A stretch of 64,000 nucleotides of DNA from Thermopolyspora sp040678635. Lineage in GTDB: Bacteria > Actinomycetota > Actinomycetes > Streptosporangiales > Streptosporangiaceae. Of the stretch, positions 8,443 through 17,477 are shown in pieces (positions within the stretch are counted from its first letter, which is position 1; every line of letters starts with the position of its first letter). A program made the translations under genes and the position numbers. The DNA lies in contig NZ_JBFATZ010000009.1 of assembly GCF_040678635.1 (NCBI RefSeq), positions 248,001 to 312,000 on the forward strand. Direction: 5' to 3'. The notes beneath the pieces are model-generated. The model saw only the letters and a program-made list of their open reading frames with translations. It had not been told where the DNA came from and did no database searches.

Positions 8443-8558
8443 GTGCTTATTCCTAGGGTCGTGGGGTGACTCCCGCGATTCCTGGGAGCAGGCGGAGAAA
8501 ATTGTCGGCGAGATGACGAATGTGGTTCGCTCCCCGGCGTCAACATAGGGAGAAGTGA

Positions 8559-10220
8559 ATGCCCGGGCCGAGGCCTGCCGATGTCAACGACGGCTCCACC
8601 GCCGTGCGGTTGCGCGCGGCCATGGTCGAAGGGCTGCGCGAGCTGGGCGACATCCGCGATCCGCGGGTCGCCGCCGCCCTCTCCCGCGTGCCCCGGCACC
8701 TGTTCGCGCCGGACGAGCCGCTGGAGGCCGCGTACGCGCTGGACCGGCTGGTCACCCGGCGCGACGCGCACGGCATGGCGGTCGGGTCCATCTCCGCGCC
8801 CCAGGTGCAGGCGATGATGCTGGAGCAGGCCGGGATCGAGCGCGGCATGCGCTGCCTGGAGATCGGGTCGGGCGGATACAACGCCGCGCTCATGGCCGAG
8901 CTGGTCGGCGACGGCGGCGAGGTCACCACCCTCGACATCGACCCCGGCGTGATCGACCGGGCCGGCCGGTCCCTCGCCGCGGCCGGGTATCCCCGCGTCA
9001 ACCTCGTGCTCGGGGACGGCGAGGAGGGCGCGCCCGAGCACGCCCCGTTCGATCGGGTGATCGTCACGGCGGGCGCCTGGGACATCCCGCCGGCCTGGAT
9101 CGACCAGCTCGCCGAGGACGGCGCGATCGTCGTTCCGCTGCGCGTCCGCGGCCTGACCCGCTCGGTCGTGCTGGAGCGGGAGGACGACCACCTGGTGGTG
9201 CGGTCCGCGAAGGTGTGCGGTTTCGTGCCCATGCGCGGGGCGGGGGCGCACGCCGAGCACGTGCTGCTGCTGCGCGGCCGGGAGATCGGTCTGCGCTTCG
9301 ACGAGGAGTGGCCGGGCGACGCGAACCTGCTCGACGGCGCGCTCGACACGCCGCGCGCCGAGGCGTGGTCCGGGGTGCGGATCGGCCTGACCAAGCCCTT
9401 CGACCTGCTCGAACTGTGGCTGGCGACCGTGCTGGACGGCTTCTGCCTGCTGTCGGTCGACCCCGACCTCGACACCGGCCTGGTCGCCCCGGCCAACCGC
9501 GTGGCCTGCCCGGCGATGGCCTCCTCGGGAAGCTTCGCCTACCTGGCCATGCGCCGAGGACATCACACGGCCGAGTTCGGCGCGCACGCCTACGGCCCCG
9601 ACGCGGCCCGGCTCGCCGAGGAACTCGCCGAGCAGGTACGTGTCTGGGACCGCGACCACCGCGGCGGCCCCGGGCCCCGCATCACCATCCACCCGATCAC
9701 CGCCCGCCTCACCCGGCCGACCGGCCCGCGCGCCGGTTTCTACGCCGCCCCGCACGGCGACCCCGCGACCGGCCCTATGACCGGCCCCATGACCGGCCCA
9801 GGGATCGGCCCGGCGACCGGCTCAGGGACCGGCCCAGGGACCGGCTCCGCCGGTGGCGCCCACGCGGCCTCCGCGACCGGCCCCGGCGTCGCGGGCCGCC
9901 TGCACACCGCCCCTCATGACGCCCCCCTGGGCGGCCCGGCCGTGGGCTTCGCCGACGGCCCGCACGCCACCTCACACGCCGCCCCCCACGCCGCCGCGCA
10001 CGGCGACTCCGTGCCCGGCCCCGTCGCCGGCTTCACGGGCGGCCCGCACGCAGGATCCGGTCCCGGCCACCGCACGGGCCATTTCCCCGTCGGGTCGGCC
10101 GTCCGGCTCGCCACCGGCCGCCTCATCACCAAGCGGCACGTGCACGTCGCCGTCTCCTGGCCCACGCCGACGCTTCCCGCGATAGGCCCGCGCATTCTGC
10201 GTGACCCGGTCGGCAATTGA
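8559..10220 (+). CDS. FxLD-system-type methyltransferase (PCMT-like) with low-complexity insert
   Basis: SAM-dependent methyltransferase related to protein-L-isoaspartate O-methyltransferase. The N-terminal 390 residues contain VPRHLFAP, ISAPQVQAMMLEQ, the SAM motif LEIGSGGYNAALMAEL and FDRVIVTAGAWDIP, and match the methyltransferases linked to FxLD lanthipeptides. The family's C-terminal strand appears at about residue 519 as GRLITKRHVHVAVSWP. Between them (about 400-518) is a Gly/Pro/Thr/Ala/His insert built on short DNA repeats. GGGAGAAG just upstream of ATG 8559 is a good ribosome-binding site. No LanB/LanC or obvious FxLD precursor lies beside it, so it is an orphan or acts at a distance. 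Confidence 0.78.
   Translation: MPGPRPADVNDGSTAVRLRAAMVEGLRELGDIRDPRVAAALSRVPRHLFAPDEPLEAAYALDRLVTRRDAHGMAVGSISAPQVQAMMLEQAGIERGMRCLEIGSGGYNAALMAELVGDGGEVTTLDIDPGVIDRAGRSLAAAGYPRVNLVLGDGEEGAPEHAPFDRVIVTAGAWDIPPAWIDQLAEDGAIVVPLRVRGLTRSVVLEREDDHLVVRSAKVCGFVPMRGAGAHAEHVLLLRGREIGLRFDEEWPGDANLLDGALDTPRAEAWSGVRIGLTKPFDLLELWLATVLDGFCLLSVDPDLDTGLVAPANRVACPAMASSGSFAYLAMRRGHHTAEFGAHAYGPDAARLAEELAEQVRVWDRDHRGGPGPRITIHPITARLTRPTGPRAGFYAAPHGDPATGPMTGPMTGPGIGPATGSGTGPGTGSAGGAHAASATGPGVAGRLHTAPHDAPLGGPAVGFADGPHATSHAAPHAAAHGDSVPGPVAGFTGGPHAGSGPGHRTGHFPVGSAVRLATGRLITKRHVHVAVSWPTPTLPAIGPRILRDPVGN
9768..9851 (+). repeat. in-frame 12-bp tandem repeats in the methyltransferase gene
   Basis: About seven degenerate copies of a 12-bp unit (MTGACCGGCCCM-like) encode Thr-Gly-Pro-x / Thr-Gly-Ser-x blocks. 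Less regular Ala/His/Pro-rich sequence continues to about 10110. Confidence 0.8.
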
Positions 10221-10562
10221 CGCCTGATGTGCTGGTCGGCCCCCCTTTCGCGGGCCGTACCCGGAACGTCCGCACCGCGCCGGAGGCGGTTTAGCGGGGC
10301 CGCTCGCAATGGCTACTCCAATACGAATGTCCCATGTGGGGGATCTTGGAGTCATTCGAGCTTAACGAGGTTGTTACTCCAGGCTACGCCTGGTTCGTGG
10401 GTGGCTGTCTGTTCTTTTCGGTCCGCCTGATGCTACGGTTTGGGCCTGCTCTCTTCGCGCTCAGTTGTGGAACGGACACTCCACAGCGTCGGGCACGCGC
10501 GAGAGAACTCATATGAAAACGCGGCCGGTTCCACCGAGCCGCCTCCGCTGCGAGGACCGCCG
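10221..10562 (+). other. intergenic region upstream of the conservon, one candidate small peptide
   Basis: This 342-bp gap has lower GC than its flanks and probably carries the conservon promoter. One small open frame at 10334-10516 starts MWGILESFELNEVV and contains a Phe-x-Leu-Asn word that vaguely recalls FxLD precursors. It lacks a ribosome-binding site and strong codon bias, so it is not called as a gene. Confidence 0.4.
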
Positions 10563-12350
10563 ATGTCAGCAGACGCATCTCACCGGACACAGCGAAGGCT
10601 CGCGGCCAGGGAGCGGGCGGTCCTGGCCACGCTCGGCATGCTGCTGGTGGTGTCCTGCGCCTGGCTGTGGGCCACATTGGCCAGCCCGGCCGAAGTACGG
10701 GGGATGATGGCGCTCGTGGGGGGCGTCAGCGCCCTGCTGCTCACCGCCGCCGTCGTCATCGTCCAGCACTACGCCGCCACCACGCGCGTGGCGCTCGAAC
10801 GGGCGCGCCGCGCGGTCGCCCGCACCGACCTGATGGAGCGGGAGGCGATGCGCATCGCCGACGAGACGGTGCCCACGCTCGGCCGCCAGGTGCGCGCCGG
10901 AATCCCGGTCGCCGACGCGCTCCCGCATCTTCCCTACCCTTCGGAAGGACCGTTCCAACACCTGCTCAAGGTGCTGGGACACGAGCTCGACGTGCTCGAA
11001 CGCGAGCGCGCCGCCGCCCGCGCGGCCCGCGTCGCGATGGAGGACGAGGTCGCAAGGATCGCCGAGGAGACCCTGCCGGACCTGGTCAGGCGCGTGCACA
11101 CGCAGCGGATGCCGGTGGACGCCGCGCTGGCCGAGGTGCGCCGCCCGGTGTTCGCCCCGCTGCGCACCCTGCTCGGCGAGGTGGGCCGGCAGCTCGGCGA
11201 GGGCGAGCGCAGGGGAGCGGCGGCGATGGCGGCCTGCGCGGGCGCGGCGGCCCGGGTGCAGGCCCAGGCGACCAGCCTGCTCGCCCGGCTGCGGGAGCTG
11301 GAGGACGTGTACGGCGACCGCGAGGACGTGTTCGCCGACCTGCTCGACCTGGACCACCGGGTGTCCCAGATGAGCCGCCTGGCGGACAACATCGCCCTGC
11401 TCAGCGGCGGCCGGTCCGGGCGGCGGTGGACCAGGCCGATCGTCATGGAGAGCATCCTGCGCGGCGCGATGGGCCGGATCGCCGCCTATCGGCGCATCCG
11501 GCTGCACAACGCCAGCACGGTCGCCGTCGCCGGGTACGCGGCCGAGGGCGTGATGCACGCGCTCGCCGAGCTGATGGACAACGCCACCACGTTCTCCGCG
11601 CACGGCAACGAGGTCCACGTGTACGTGGACGAGGAGGACGCGGGCGTCGTGGTCACCATCGAGGACAGCGGCCTCGGCATGCGCCCCCGGGAGCGCGACC
11701 ACGCCGCCCGGCTGGTCTCCGAGCCGCTGGACCTGCGGACGTTGTCCGGCACCCGCCTCGGCCTCGCCGTGGTGGGACGGCTGGCCGACAAGTACGGCCT
11801 GACGGTCAGCTTCCGCCCGTCGGCTCGCGGCGGGACCGGCGTGGTGCTGCTCATCCCACGGCTGCTGATCACGCAGCCCCGGCCCGCCGAGCCGTCCCCC
11901 CTCGAATCGGCGCAGCGGTCGGCGCTGCCCGCCGTACCGAATCCGGCCGTCTCGCCCGAGGACGCGCCCGCCGCGCAGACGGCGGCGGCCCGGGATCGCG
12001 GGGCGGAGGCCGCCGAGGACGAAGGGTCGCTGCCCCGGCGGCGGCGTGGACAGACGCTGGCCGAGGCGAACAGGACGCGCAAGCCGCAGCCCGCCAAACC
12101 CGCCCGATCGGCGGCCGAGGCGGCGGCGCGGCTCGCCGCGTTCCGCGACGCCGGCGGACGCGGGCGCACCCCGGGCCCCTCGCGGGCCGCGCAGCCGTCT
12201 TCGGACTCACCCGCGTCGGCCCTGGCCTCCGTGCCCGCGTCGGCTCCGGCACCCGCGTCGGCTCCGGTCTCCGTACCAACATCGGAGCCGGAACCGGCGC
12301 CGACGTCAGCACCGGCACCGGCCCCCGCGTCGGTCTCGGACGGCTCCTGA
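10563..12350 (+). CDS. cvnA: conservon sensor histidine kinase-like protein CvnA
   Basis: Membrane-anchored first component of the actinobacterial conservon, a G-protein-like signalling module. About 595 residues: two N-terminal hydrophobic segments (LGMLLVVSCAWLWATLA and MALVGGVSALLLTAAVVIV), a helical region with two repeated blocks containing EETLPDLVRRV-like sequence, a modified H-box (LDLDHRVSQMSRLADN), an N-box (ALAELMDNATTFS) and G-box (IEDSGLGM), then a Pro/Ala-rich disordered tail of about 150 residues. ATG 10563 follows GAGGACC. It leads a tightly packed cvnABCDE cluster. Confidence 0.92.
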   Translation: MSADASHRTQRRLAARERAVLATLGMLLVVSCAWLWATLASPAEVRGMMALVGGVSALLLTAAVVIVQHYAATTRVALERARRAVARTDLMEREAMRIADETVPTLGRQVRAGIPVADALPHLPYPSEGPFQHLLKVLGHELDVLERERAAARAARVAMEDEVARIAEETLPDLVRRVHTQRMPVDAALAEVRRPVFAPLRTLLGEVGRQLGEGERRGAAAMAACAGAAARVQAQATSLLARLRELEDVYGDREDVFADLLDLDHRVSQMSRLADNIALLSGGRSGRRWTRPIVMESILRGAMGRIAAYRRIRLHNASTVAVAGYAAEGVMHALAELMDNATTFSAHGNEVHVYVDEEDAGVVVTIEDSGLGMRPRERDHAARLVSEPLDLRTLSGTRLGLAVVGRLADKYGLTVSFRPSARGGTGVVLLIPRLLITQPRPAEPSPLESAQRSALPAVPNPAVSPEDAPAAQTAAARDRGAEAAEDEGSLPRRRRGQTLAEANRTRKPQPAKPARSAAEAAARLAAFRDAGGRGRTPGPSRAAQPSSDSPASALASVPASAPAPASAPVSVPTSEPEPAPTSAPAPAPASVSDGS

Positions 12351-12588
12351 CCGGGCCGCCGCCACCGGTCCTCAGCACAGATAGGAGGCAGGGGCGACGG
12401 CCCCGGCCCGCGCGCCGGACGGACGCCCCGTCGTTGCAGTGACTCCTCCACCACCTGCAGGAAGCGGCTCGCCGCTTTCCTCCGTCGAGGTAGGCGACGG
12501 CCAAGCCCTGCCCGTACCAGACACAAAAACCACATCAGGGAAGCGATTCCCCCGCCGGGTGAGCCCGGCGGTCCCCTCGCCAGAACCG

Positions 12589-13038
12589 ATGGACACCGCA
12601 ATGGACGCCGCCATGGACGTTGCCCGCACCGCAGACCGCGACCTCGACTGGTTGCTGGAGAACCTCAGGGAGAAGACCCCGGGCATCCGGCATGTGCTCG
12701 TGCTCACCCGGGACGGGCTGAAGATGTGCTACACCGCCGACCTGGACCAGGATGGGGCCGACCAGCTCTCGGCGCTCGCCGCCGGCATCCAGAGCCTGTC
12801 GCTGGCCGCGTCCGGCGAGTTCGGCGACGGCCTCGGCGCGGGTCAGGCGATGGTGGAGTTCGCCGGCGGGATGCTGCTCATCGTCCCGGCCGGGGACGGC
12901 GCGCACCTGGCCGTGGTGGCCGAGGAGGACGCCGAGGTGGGGCTTGTGGCGCACAACATGAACGAGCTCGTGGAGCAGATCGGGGTGTACCTCACCGCCG
13001 CGCCCAGATACGAGCGGGACGGCGGCGACCGCCCGTGA
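12589..13038 (+). CDS. cvnB: roadblock/LC7 domain protein CvnB
   Basis: Second conservon component, a roadblock/LC7-fold protein thought to modulate the GTPase CvnD. The core begins at DLDWLLENLREKTPGIRHVLVLTRDGL and includes the ADQLSALAAGIQSLSLAASG and MLLIVPAGDGAHLAVVAEEDAEVG strands. Several ATG codons (12589, 12601, 12613) are possible; none has a strong ribosome-binding site, so the N-terminus is uncertain. The 238-bp gap after cvnA is unusual for this otherwise overlapping operon. Confidence 0.9.
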   Translation: MDTAMDAAMDVARTADRDLDWLLENLREKTPGIRHVLVLTRDGLKMCYTADLDQDGADQLSALAAGIQSLSLAASGEFGDGLGAGQAMVEFAGGMLLIVPAGDGAHLAVVAEEDAEVGLVAHNMNELVEQIGVYLTAAPRYERDGGDRP

Positions 13039-13391
13039 TCCGGCGTTCCGTCGACCGGGAGGACCCGGACCGGCTCTACACGGTCACCGGGGGACGTACG
13101 CGCGCCGACGAGACGGCCTTCGACTCGGTCTCGCTGATCGTGAGCGAGTGCGAGCCCACCCCCGGCATGCAGTCCGAGCACGCCCGGATCCTGCGGATGA
13201 CCCGCCGCCCGATGGCGGTGGTGGAGATCTCCGCGGAGCTGCGGCTGCCGGTGAGCGTGGTGAAGATCCTGCTGCGCGACCTGTTGGACACCGGCCGCAT
13301 CACCGTACGGCATCCGTCGACCATGACCCAGCCCGGACGGGTCGGCCCCGACACACTGAAGCAGGTGCTCGTTGCACTCCACAACCTCTGA
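13035..13391 (+). CDS. cvnC: DUF742 family protein CvnC
   Basis: Third conservon component, 118 residues, DUF742 family with a winged-helix-like core (ISAELRLPVSVVKILLRDL, then GRITV). GTG 13035 overlaps the cvnB stop as GTGA. It carries RLYTVTGGRTRADE, typical of the family N-terminus. Likely helps couple the kinase to CvnD. Confidence 0.92.
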   Translation: MIRRSVDREDPDRLYTVTGGRTRADETAFDSVSLIVSECEPTPGMQSEHARILRMTRRPMAVVEISAELRLPVSVVKILLRDLLDTGRITVRHPSTMTQPGRVGPDTLKQVLVALHNL

Positions 13392-13986
13392 GCGGCCGGT
13401 GGACGGCGGCGCACCGCTGCGCCCCACGGCCGTGGACGCCCTCAAAATCGTGATCGTCGGCGGCTTCGGCGTGGGCAAGACGACGATGGTGGGCGCGGTG
13501 AGCGAGATCCGTCCGCTCAGCACCGAGGAGATCATGACCGAGGCGAGCGTCGGCGTCGACGACCTCGACCGGGTGCGGAGCAAGACCACCACCACGGTCG
13601 CCTTCGACTTCGGGCGGATCACGCTGGGCCCCGACAAGGTGCTGTACCTGTTCGGCGCGCCCGGCCAGCAGCGTTTCTGGTTCATCTGGGACCAGCTCTT
13701 CGGCGGCAGCCTGGGCGCGGTCGTGCTGGTGGACACCCGCCGTCTGGAGGACTCCTTCTACTCCATCGACCGGCTGGAGCACCACCGGATGCCGTTCGTC
13801 GTCGCCGTGAACCGCTTCGTCGCCGGACCCGGGCTCCCGGCGGTGCGCGACGCGCTCGCGCTCGCGCCCGAGGTGCCGATCGTCGACTGCGACGCGCGGC
13901 GGCGCGAGTCCTGCAAGCAGGTGCTGATCACGCTCGTGGAGCACCTCGCCCACCTGAACACGCCCACCCGAGAGAGCCTCTCATGA
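13372..13986 (+). CDS. cvnD: small GTP-binding protein CvnD
   Basis: Ras-like GTPase of the conservon, 204 residues. The P-loop GGFGVGKTT is at residues 30-38 and the switch II region reads FGAPGQQRFWF, where classical GTPases have DTAGQE. TTG 13372 lies inside cvnC (20-nt overlap); GTG 13399 is an alternative. The stop overlaps the P450 start as ATGA. CvnD proteins cycle between GDP and GTP under control of CvnA-C. Confidence 0.93.
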   Translation: MHSTTSERPVDGGAPLRPTAVDALKIVIVGGFGVGKTTMVGAVSEIRPLSTEEIMTEASVGVDDLDRVRSKTTTTVAFDFGRITLGPDKVLYLFGAPGQQRFWFIWDQLFGGSLGAVVLVDTRRLEDSFYSIDRLEHHRMPFVVAVNRFVAGPGLPAVRDALALAPEVPIVDCDARRRESCKQVLITLVEHLAHLNTPTRESLS

Positions 13987-15290
13987 CAAATCCGGATTCG
14001 TCATCGTCGCCGCGTCCGTTCGGCCTGCTGGAGGGCTACCCCGACCACGCCGCGGCCGTCCGCCTGTACGGCCCGCTGCGCTACGACGACCCCGCCGCCA
14101 TGTACGAGGAGATGCGCGCCAAACACGGCCCCGTCGTCCCGGTCCTGCTGGAGGACGACGTGCCCGCCTGGCTCGTGATCGGCTACCGCGAGATGCGCCT
14201 GGTCACCGGGCAGACGCGCGTGTTCGGCCGCGACCCCCGCCGCTGGAACCTGCTGGACCGCATCCACCCGACCTGGCCGGCGATCGCGTACGTGACCTGG
14301 CAGCCCTCCTCGGCGTACTCCGAGGGGGCGGAACGGCAGCGGCGCGGCGCCGCCGTCAGCGACGCGCTGGACGCGGTGGACCGCATCGAGCTGGCCGCGC
14401 TCTGCGAGCGGGTCGCCGACCGCCTGATCGACGGGTTCTCGGGCACCGGCGAGGCCGACCTGATCAAGCAGTACGCGGACCAGATCCCGGGCGAGGTCAT
14501 CGTCCGCCTGTTCGGCCTGCCGGAATTCGAGGTGGCGAGCACGATCGAGGACACCGGCAACGTGGTGGACGGCAACGAGGAGGCCATGGCCTCCTACGGC
14601 CGGCTGCTGCTGCGCATCCGCCGCCTCGTGTCCGCCAAGCGGATCCAGCCGGGGGACGACATCACCTCGCGGCTGATCAGGCACGAGGCCGGGCTCACCG
14701 ACCAGGAGATCGACGTCGACCTGCTCGGCCTGGTGATCTCCTCGCACGGCGTCAACGCCCACTGGATCGGCAACACGCTGCGGCTGATGCTCGTGGACGA
14801 CCACTTCTCCATGACCTTGCAGGGCGGCCGCAGCAGCGTCGCCGCCGCGCTGAACGAGGTGCTGTGGAAGGACCCGCCGCTGCAGAACCTGCCGTCGCGC
14901 TTCGCCGTACAGGACTGCGAGCTGGGCGGGCGGCGCATCCGCAAGGGCGACATGATCGTGCTCGGCTTCGCCGCGGCCAACGCCGACCCCCGCGTCCGGC
15001 CCCCGGACCACGAGACCGGCCCGCACGCCACCACCGCCAACCGGGCGCACATGTCGTTCAGCCACGGCGAGTACGGCTGCCCGTTCCCCGGGCCCGAGCT
15101 CGCCGAGGTCATCGCCAAGACGGCCGTGGAGGTGCTGCTGGACCGGCTGCCCGACGTCGAGCTCGCCGTGGCCCCGCAGGAGCTGCGCTGGCGGCCCTCG
15201 ATCTGGACCCGCAGCCTTCAGTCGCTGCCGGTCCACTTCAGCCCCGTGACGCCGATCGGCGCCACGTCCGGCGCCTGGTTCTCCCGGTAG
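13983..15290 (+). CDS. cvnE: cytochrome P450-like protein CvnE (CYP157-like)
   Basis: A 435-residue P450-fold protein at the end of the conservon. The heme-ligand loop is present as FSHGEYGC with Cys366. The K-helix motif is NEVLW (Glu292-x-x-Trp295), so the Arg of the ExxR motif is missing, and the I-helix segment VISSHGVNAHWIGNT lacks the usual acid-Thr pair. Loss of ExxR is the published hallmark of conservon-encoded CYP157 proteins. ATG 13983 overlaps the cvnD stop by 4 nt. Catalytic activity is uncertain; it may be a regulatory or sensing member. Confidence 0.9.
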   Translation: MTNPDSSSSPRPFGLLEGYPDHAAAVRLYGPLRYDDPAAMYEEMRAKHGPVVPVLLEDDVPAWLVIGYREMRLVTGQTRVFGRDPRRWNLLDRIHPTWPAIAYVTWQPSSAYSEGAERQRRGAAVSDALDAVDRIELAALCERVADRLIDGFSGTGEADLIKQYADQIPGEVIVRLFGLPEFEVASTIEDTGNVVDGNEEAMASYGRLLLRIRRLVSAKRIQPGDDITSRLIRHEAGLTDQEIDVDLLGLVISSHGVNAHWIGNTLRLMLVDDHFSMTLQGGRSSVAAALNEVLWKDPPLQNLPSRFAVQDCELGGRRIRKGDMIVLGFAAANADPRVRPPDHETGPHATTANRAHMSFSHGEYGCPFPGPELAEVIAKTAVEVLLDRLPDVELAVAPQELRWRPSIWTRSLQSLPVHFSPVTPIGATSGAWFSR

Positions 15291-15308
15291 CCGCCCCGAG
15301 ACGGCGAA

Positions 15309-15364
15309 CCCCACCCGATCCGTACCGGTGGCTGCCGTGGGGGCATGGGTCCGATCGGGTGGGG
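15309..15364. terminator. 12-bp stem hairpin between convergent operons
   Basis: CCCCACCCGATC (15309-15320) is perfectly inverted at 15353-15364 with a 32-nt loop. It lies between the converging P450 and UGSC-partner genes. No U-tract. Confidence 0.5.
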
Positions 15365-15414
15365 GGCGCGTCGCGGCCTTCAGCGGGCCTGGTCGGCGGT
15401 GGAGGGCGTCCCGC

Positions 15415-16512
15415 TCAGGGCAGATCCCGCACCGGGACGATGGAGGGCGCGCCGCCGCGCGGGCCGAAGGTCTCGACGATGGTGGACACCCCGGCGTTGT
15501 TCGCCCCGGCGACCGCGATCAGGATCGCCTCGGGGGAGTTCAGCGCCGGGACCAGGTCCGGGGTGTCGGTGCCCGCGGCGGTGTCGGGGATGGCGTCGGG
15601 GTGGTCGGAGGGCAGGCGCCAGCGGCTGCGCCGGGAGATCGCGTCCTTGCCGTGGGCCTTCAGCAGGGCGCGCGAGTTCACGGCCTTCTCGTAGACGTAC
15701 CGGCGCACGTCCTGCTTGCCCCAGCCGGCCGAGGCGAACATCTGCGCGTGCTCGGGGCCGAGCACCAGCAGCACGCTGGTGGTCTCGTGCAGCAGCGCGC
15801 CGGTACGGCGGACGCTGTCGGCCAGGTCGAGGCCGAGTTGCTCGGGCACGCTGGTGTGCCGGGCCTCGATGTGCATGCACGACCGGATGGTCAGGCCGGT
15901 GACGGCGCTGTCGGCGGCGTCCAGGCCGTGCTCGACGTGGAAGGGCTCCCAGGGGCTCTCCTCCTCGTTCTCGGCGATGCACGCCGAGTACTTGCCGAGC
16001 GTGGCCTGGGTGGCCTGGTCGAGCTGGTGCGGCCGCAGCCCGAACACGTTGATCGCGGTGAGCCGGATCGCCCGGCCGATCGTGGCGTTGGCGCGGAACC
16101 CCGAGCCGAACACGTTGCCCTTGCCGTTGAGCCCGATCCGCTCCCGGACCGGGCCGTTGACCAGCAGCATCGGGGCGGTGCCTGTGGTGGACTGCCAGAT
16201 GCCCTTGCGCGGGTACGGCTCCTCGCTCAACGCGTCCCAGGCGGCCAGCACGACCGGGAGGTACGTCGGCAGGCAGCCGGCCATGGCGGCGTTGATGGCG
16301 GCCAGGCGTACCGTCACGGACCGGTTGAGATGCGGCATCGTGAACAGGACCTCGTCGGGGTCCCGGGAGGTGGTGGCGAGGAACTCGGCCAGGTAGGACT
16401 CGGTGACCGGGACGACCGGCAGGCCGTCGGTCCAGCCCTGCCCGGCGTAGAACTCCATGGCCGCGCGGATCTCGCCGGCGTCGGCCTGCGGAGTGTCGAC
16501 CGTGATGCTCAT
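15415..16512 (-). CDS. uncharacterised partner of a UGSC-family protein
   Basis: A 365-residue cytosolic protein that I do not recognise as an enzyme family. It starts near EIRAAMEFYAGQGWTDGLPVVPVTE and contains MPHLNRSVTVRLAAINAAMAG, PMLLVNGPVRERIGLNGKGNVFGSGFRANATIGRA (read in parts) and a C-terminal AVAGANNAGVSTIVETFG. There are no transmembrane segments. It begins 38 bp after the CGSC-motif gene on the same strand, so the two are an operon and may form a complex. Codon usage is typical of the host. Confidence 0.75.
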   Translation of the reverse strand: MSITVDTPQADAGEIRAAMEFYAGQGWTDGLPVVPVTESYLAEFLATTSRDPDEVLFTMPHLNRSVTVRLAAINAAMAGCLPTYLPVVLAAWDALSEEPYPRKGIWQSTTGTAPMLLVNGPVRERIGLNGKGNVFGSGFRANATIGRAIRLTAINVFGLRPHQLDQATQATLGKYSACIAENEEESPWEPFHVEHGLDAADSAVTGLTIRSCMHIEARHTSVPEQLGLDLADSVRRTGALLHETTSVLLVLGPEHAQMFASAGWGKQDVRRYVYEKAVNSRALLKAHGKDAISRRSRWRLPSDHPDAIPDTAAGTDTPDLVPALNSPEAILIAVAGANNAGVSTIVETFGPRGGAPSIVPVRDLP

Positions 16513-16550
16513 GATTGCGTGTCAGCCCCTTGCTGTGTGCGATGCGCCGG

Positions 16551-17090
16551 TCAGGATTCGATGCCCAGGATGCGCTGGATGTCGGGGAGCACGTCGTCGA
16601 CGCGCTCGCGGAGGCGGGCCTCGTCGAGGCTGGCGACCGGGTGGTGCACGGCCACGAACTCGTACCCGGCGAAGCCCTGGACCTGGGCCATGGCGCGGCC
16701 GGAGACCAGGAAGGAGTCCGAGACGATGGCGACGGCCGGGATGCCGGCGCGCTCGAACATGATGCCGTCGGCGACGGTGGCGGCGCTGCACGAGCCGCAG
16801 TCGCCGACGGCGGTGACGGCCACGTCGCATTCGTCGGCGATCCGCTTGAGGATGTCCTCGGTCATGGGGGTGCCGAAGTAGCTTTTGGCGTAGAGCCGGG
16901 CCTCGCCGGCGCCGTGGCGTTCGCGCAGCCGGTCGGCGACCTGGCGCAGCAGCACGGCCGCGTTGGGCTTGGTGTTGTCCAGCAGGCCGATGGTCAGCCC
17001 GCGCAGGCTGCCGGGTCGCGGAGCCAGGGTCGTGTCGGCGGCCTTCGCGTCAAAGCCGGTGGGATCGAGAAGTCTCTCGCGTACTGCCAT
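16551..17090 (-). CDS. UGSC-family (CGSC-motif) protein
   Basis: A 179-residue protein whose central motif is GDCGSCSA, with Cys98-Gly-Ser-Cys101. It matches the family annotated as UGSC (seleno)proteins, where the first residue is selenocysteine in some members; here it is encoded by TGC, so it is the cysteine form. A redox CxxC role is inferred. The segments LTIGLLDNTKPNA and VAIVSDSFLVSGRAMAQ suggest an alpha/beta fold. First gene of a two-gene operon facing a divergent IclR regulator across a region rich in ACAA-N2-TTGT palindromes. Confidence 0.8.
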   Translation of the reverse strand: MAVRERLLDPTGFDAKAADTTLAPRPGSLRGLTIGLLDNTKPNAAVLLRQVADRLRERHGAGEARLYAKSYFGTPMTEDILKRIADECDVAVTAVGDCGSCSAATVADGIMFERAGIPAVAIVSDSFLVSGRAMAQVQGFAGYEFVAVHHPVASLDEARLRERVDDVLPDIQRILGIES

Positions 17091-17163
17091 GTCCCCGACG
17101 CCTCCAGATCGCTGCGGTCAAGGGGTCTTTCGTGCTCAGCTAAGCACGACGTGCGATGTGATG

Positions 17164-17198
17164 ACAAGATTGTGAACAATATTGCTCAACAACATTGT
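17164..17198. promoter_or_regulatory. cluster of ACAA-N2-TTGT palindromes (UGSC side)
   Basis: ACAAGATTGT at 17164-17173 and ACAACATTGT at 17189-17198 share inverted ACAA/TTGT arms, and TTGTGAACAA overlaps the first site. They lie about 75-108 bp upstream of the UGSC gene. Together with the identical site at 17478 they are the best candidates for IclR operators. Confidence 0.55.
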
Positions 17199-17477
17199 CT
17201 GGAGAAGGTGATCGCAGCCGAGGGGGTGTTGGCCTCATTGTGTCATTAAGGATGACTTAGGGTGATCTTCAAGGTTCGCGTGGCTACGGTTCGCGCAGAG
17301 CGAATCGCCATCGCGAAGGGCTGTGACGCCGTGAGGCCGGGGTGCCCGTATCCCCGAGGGGGGCCGGTCGTTCGGCGTACGGGCCGCGCGCCGGTGCGGC
17401 GGCGTGCGCAGGTGACGGTGGGTGAGGCGGCGCTCGGCCCCGTTCCTGATCGGCGAGCGAGAGCGTAGTTATCGTTT

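Noticed and set aside
16785..16800. Selenocysteine in the UGSC motif
   Set aside because: The motif codons are TGC-GGC-TCG-TGC, so both positions are ordinary cysteine and no SECIS-like need arises.
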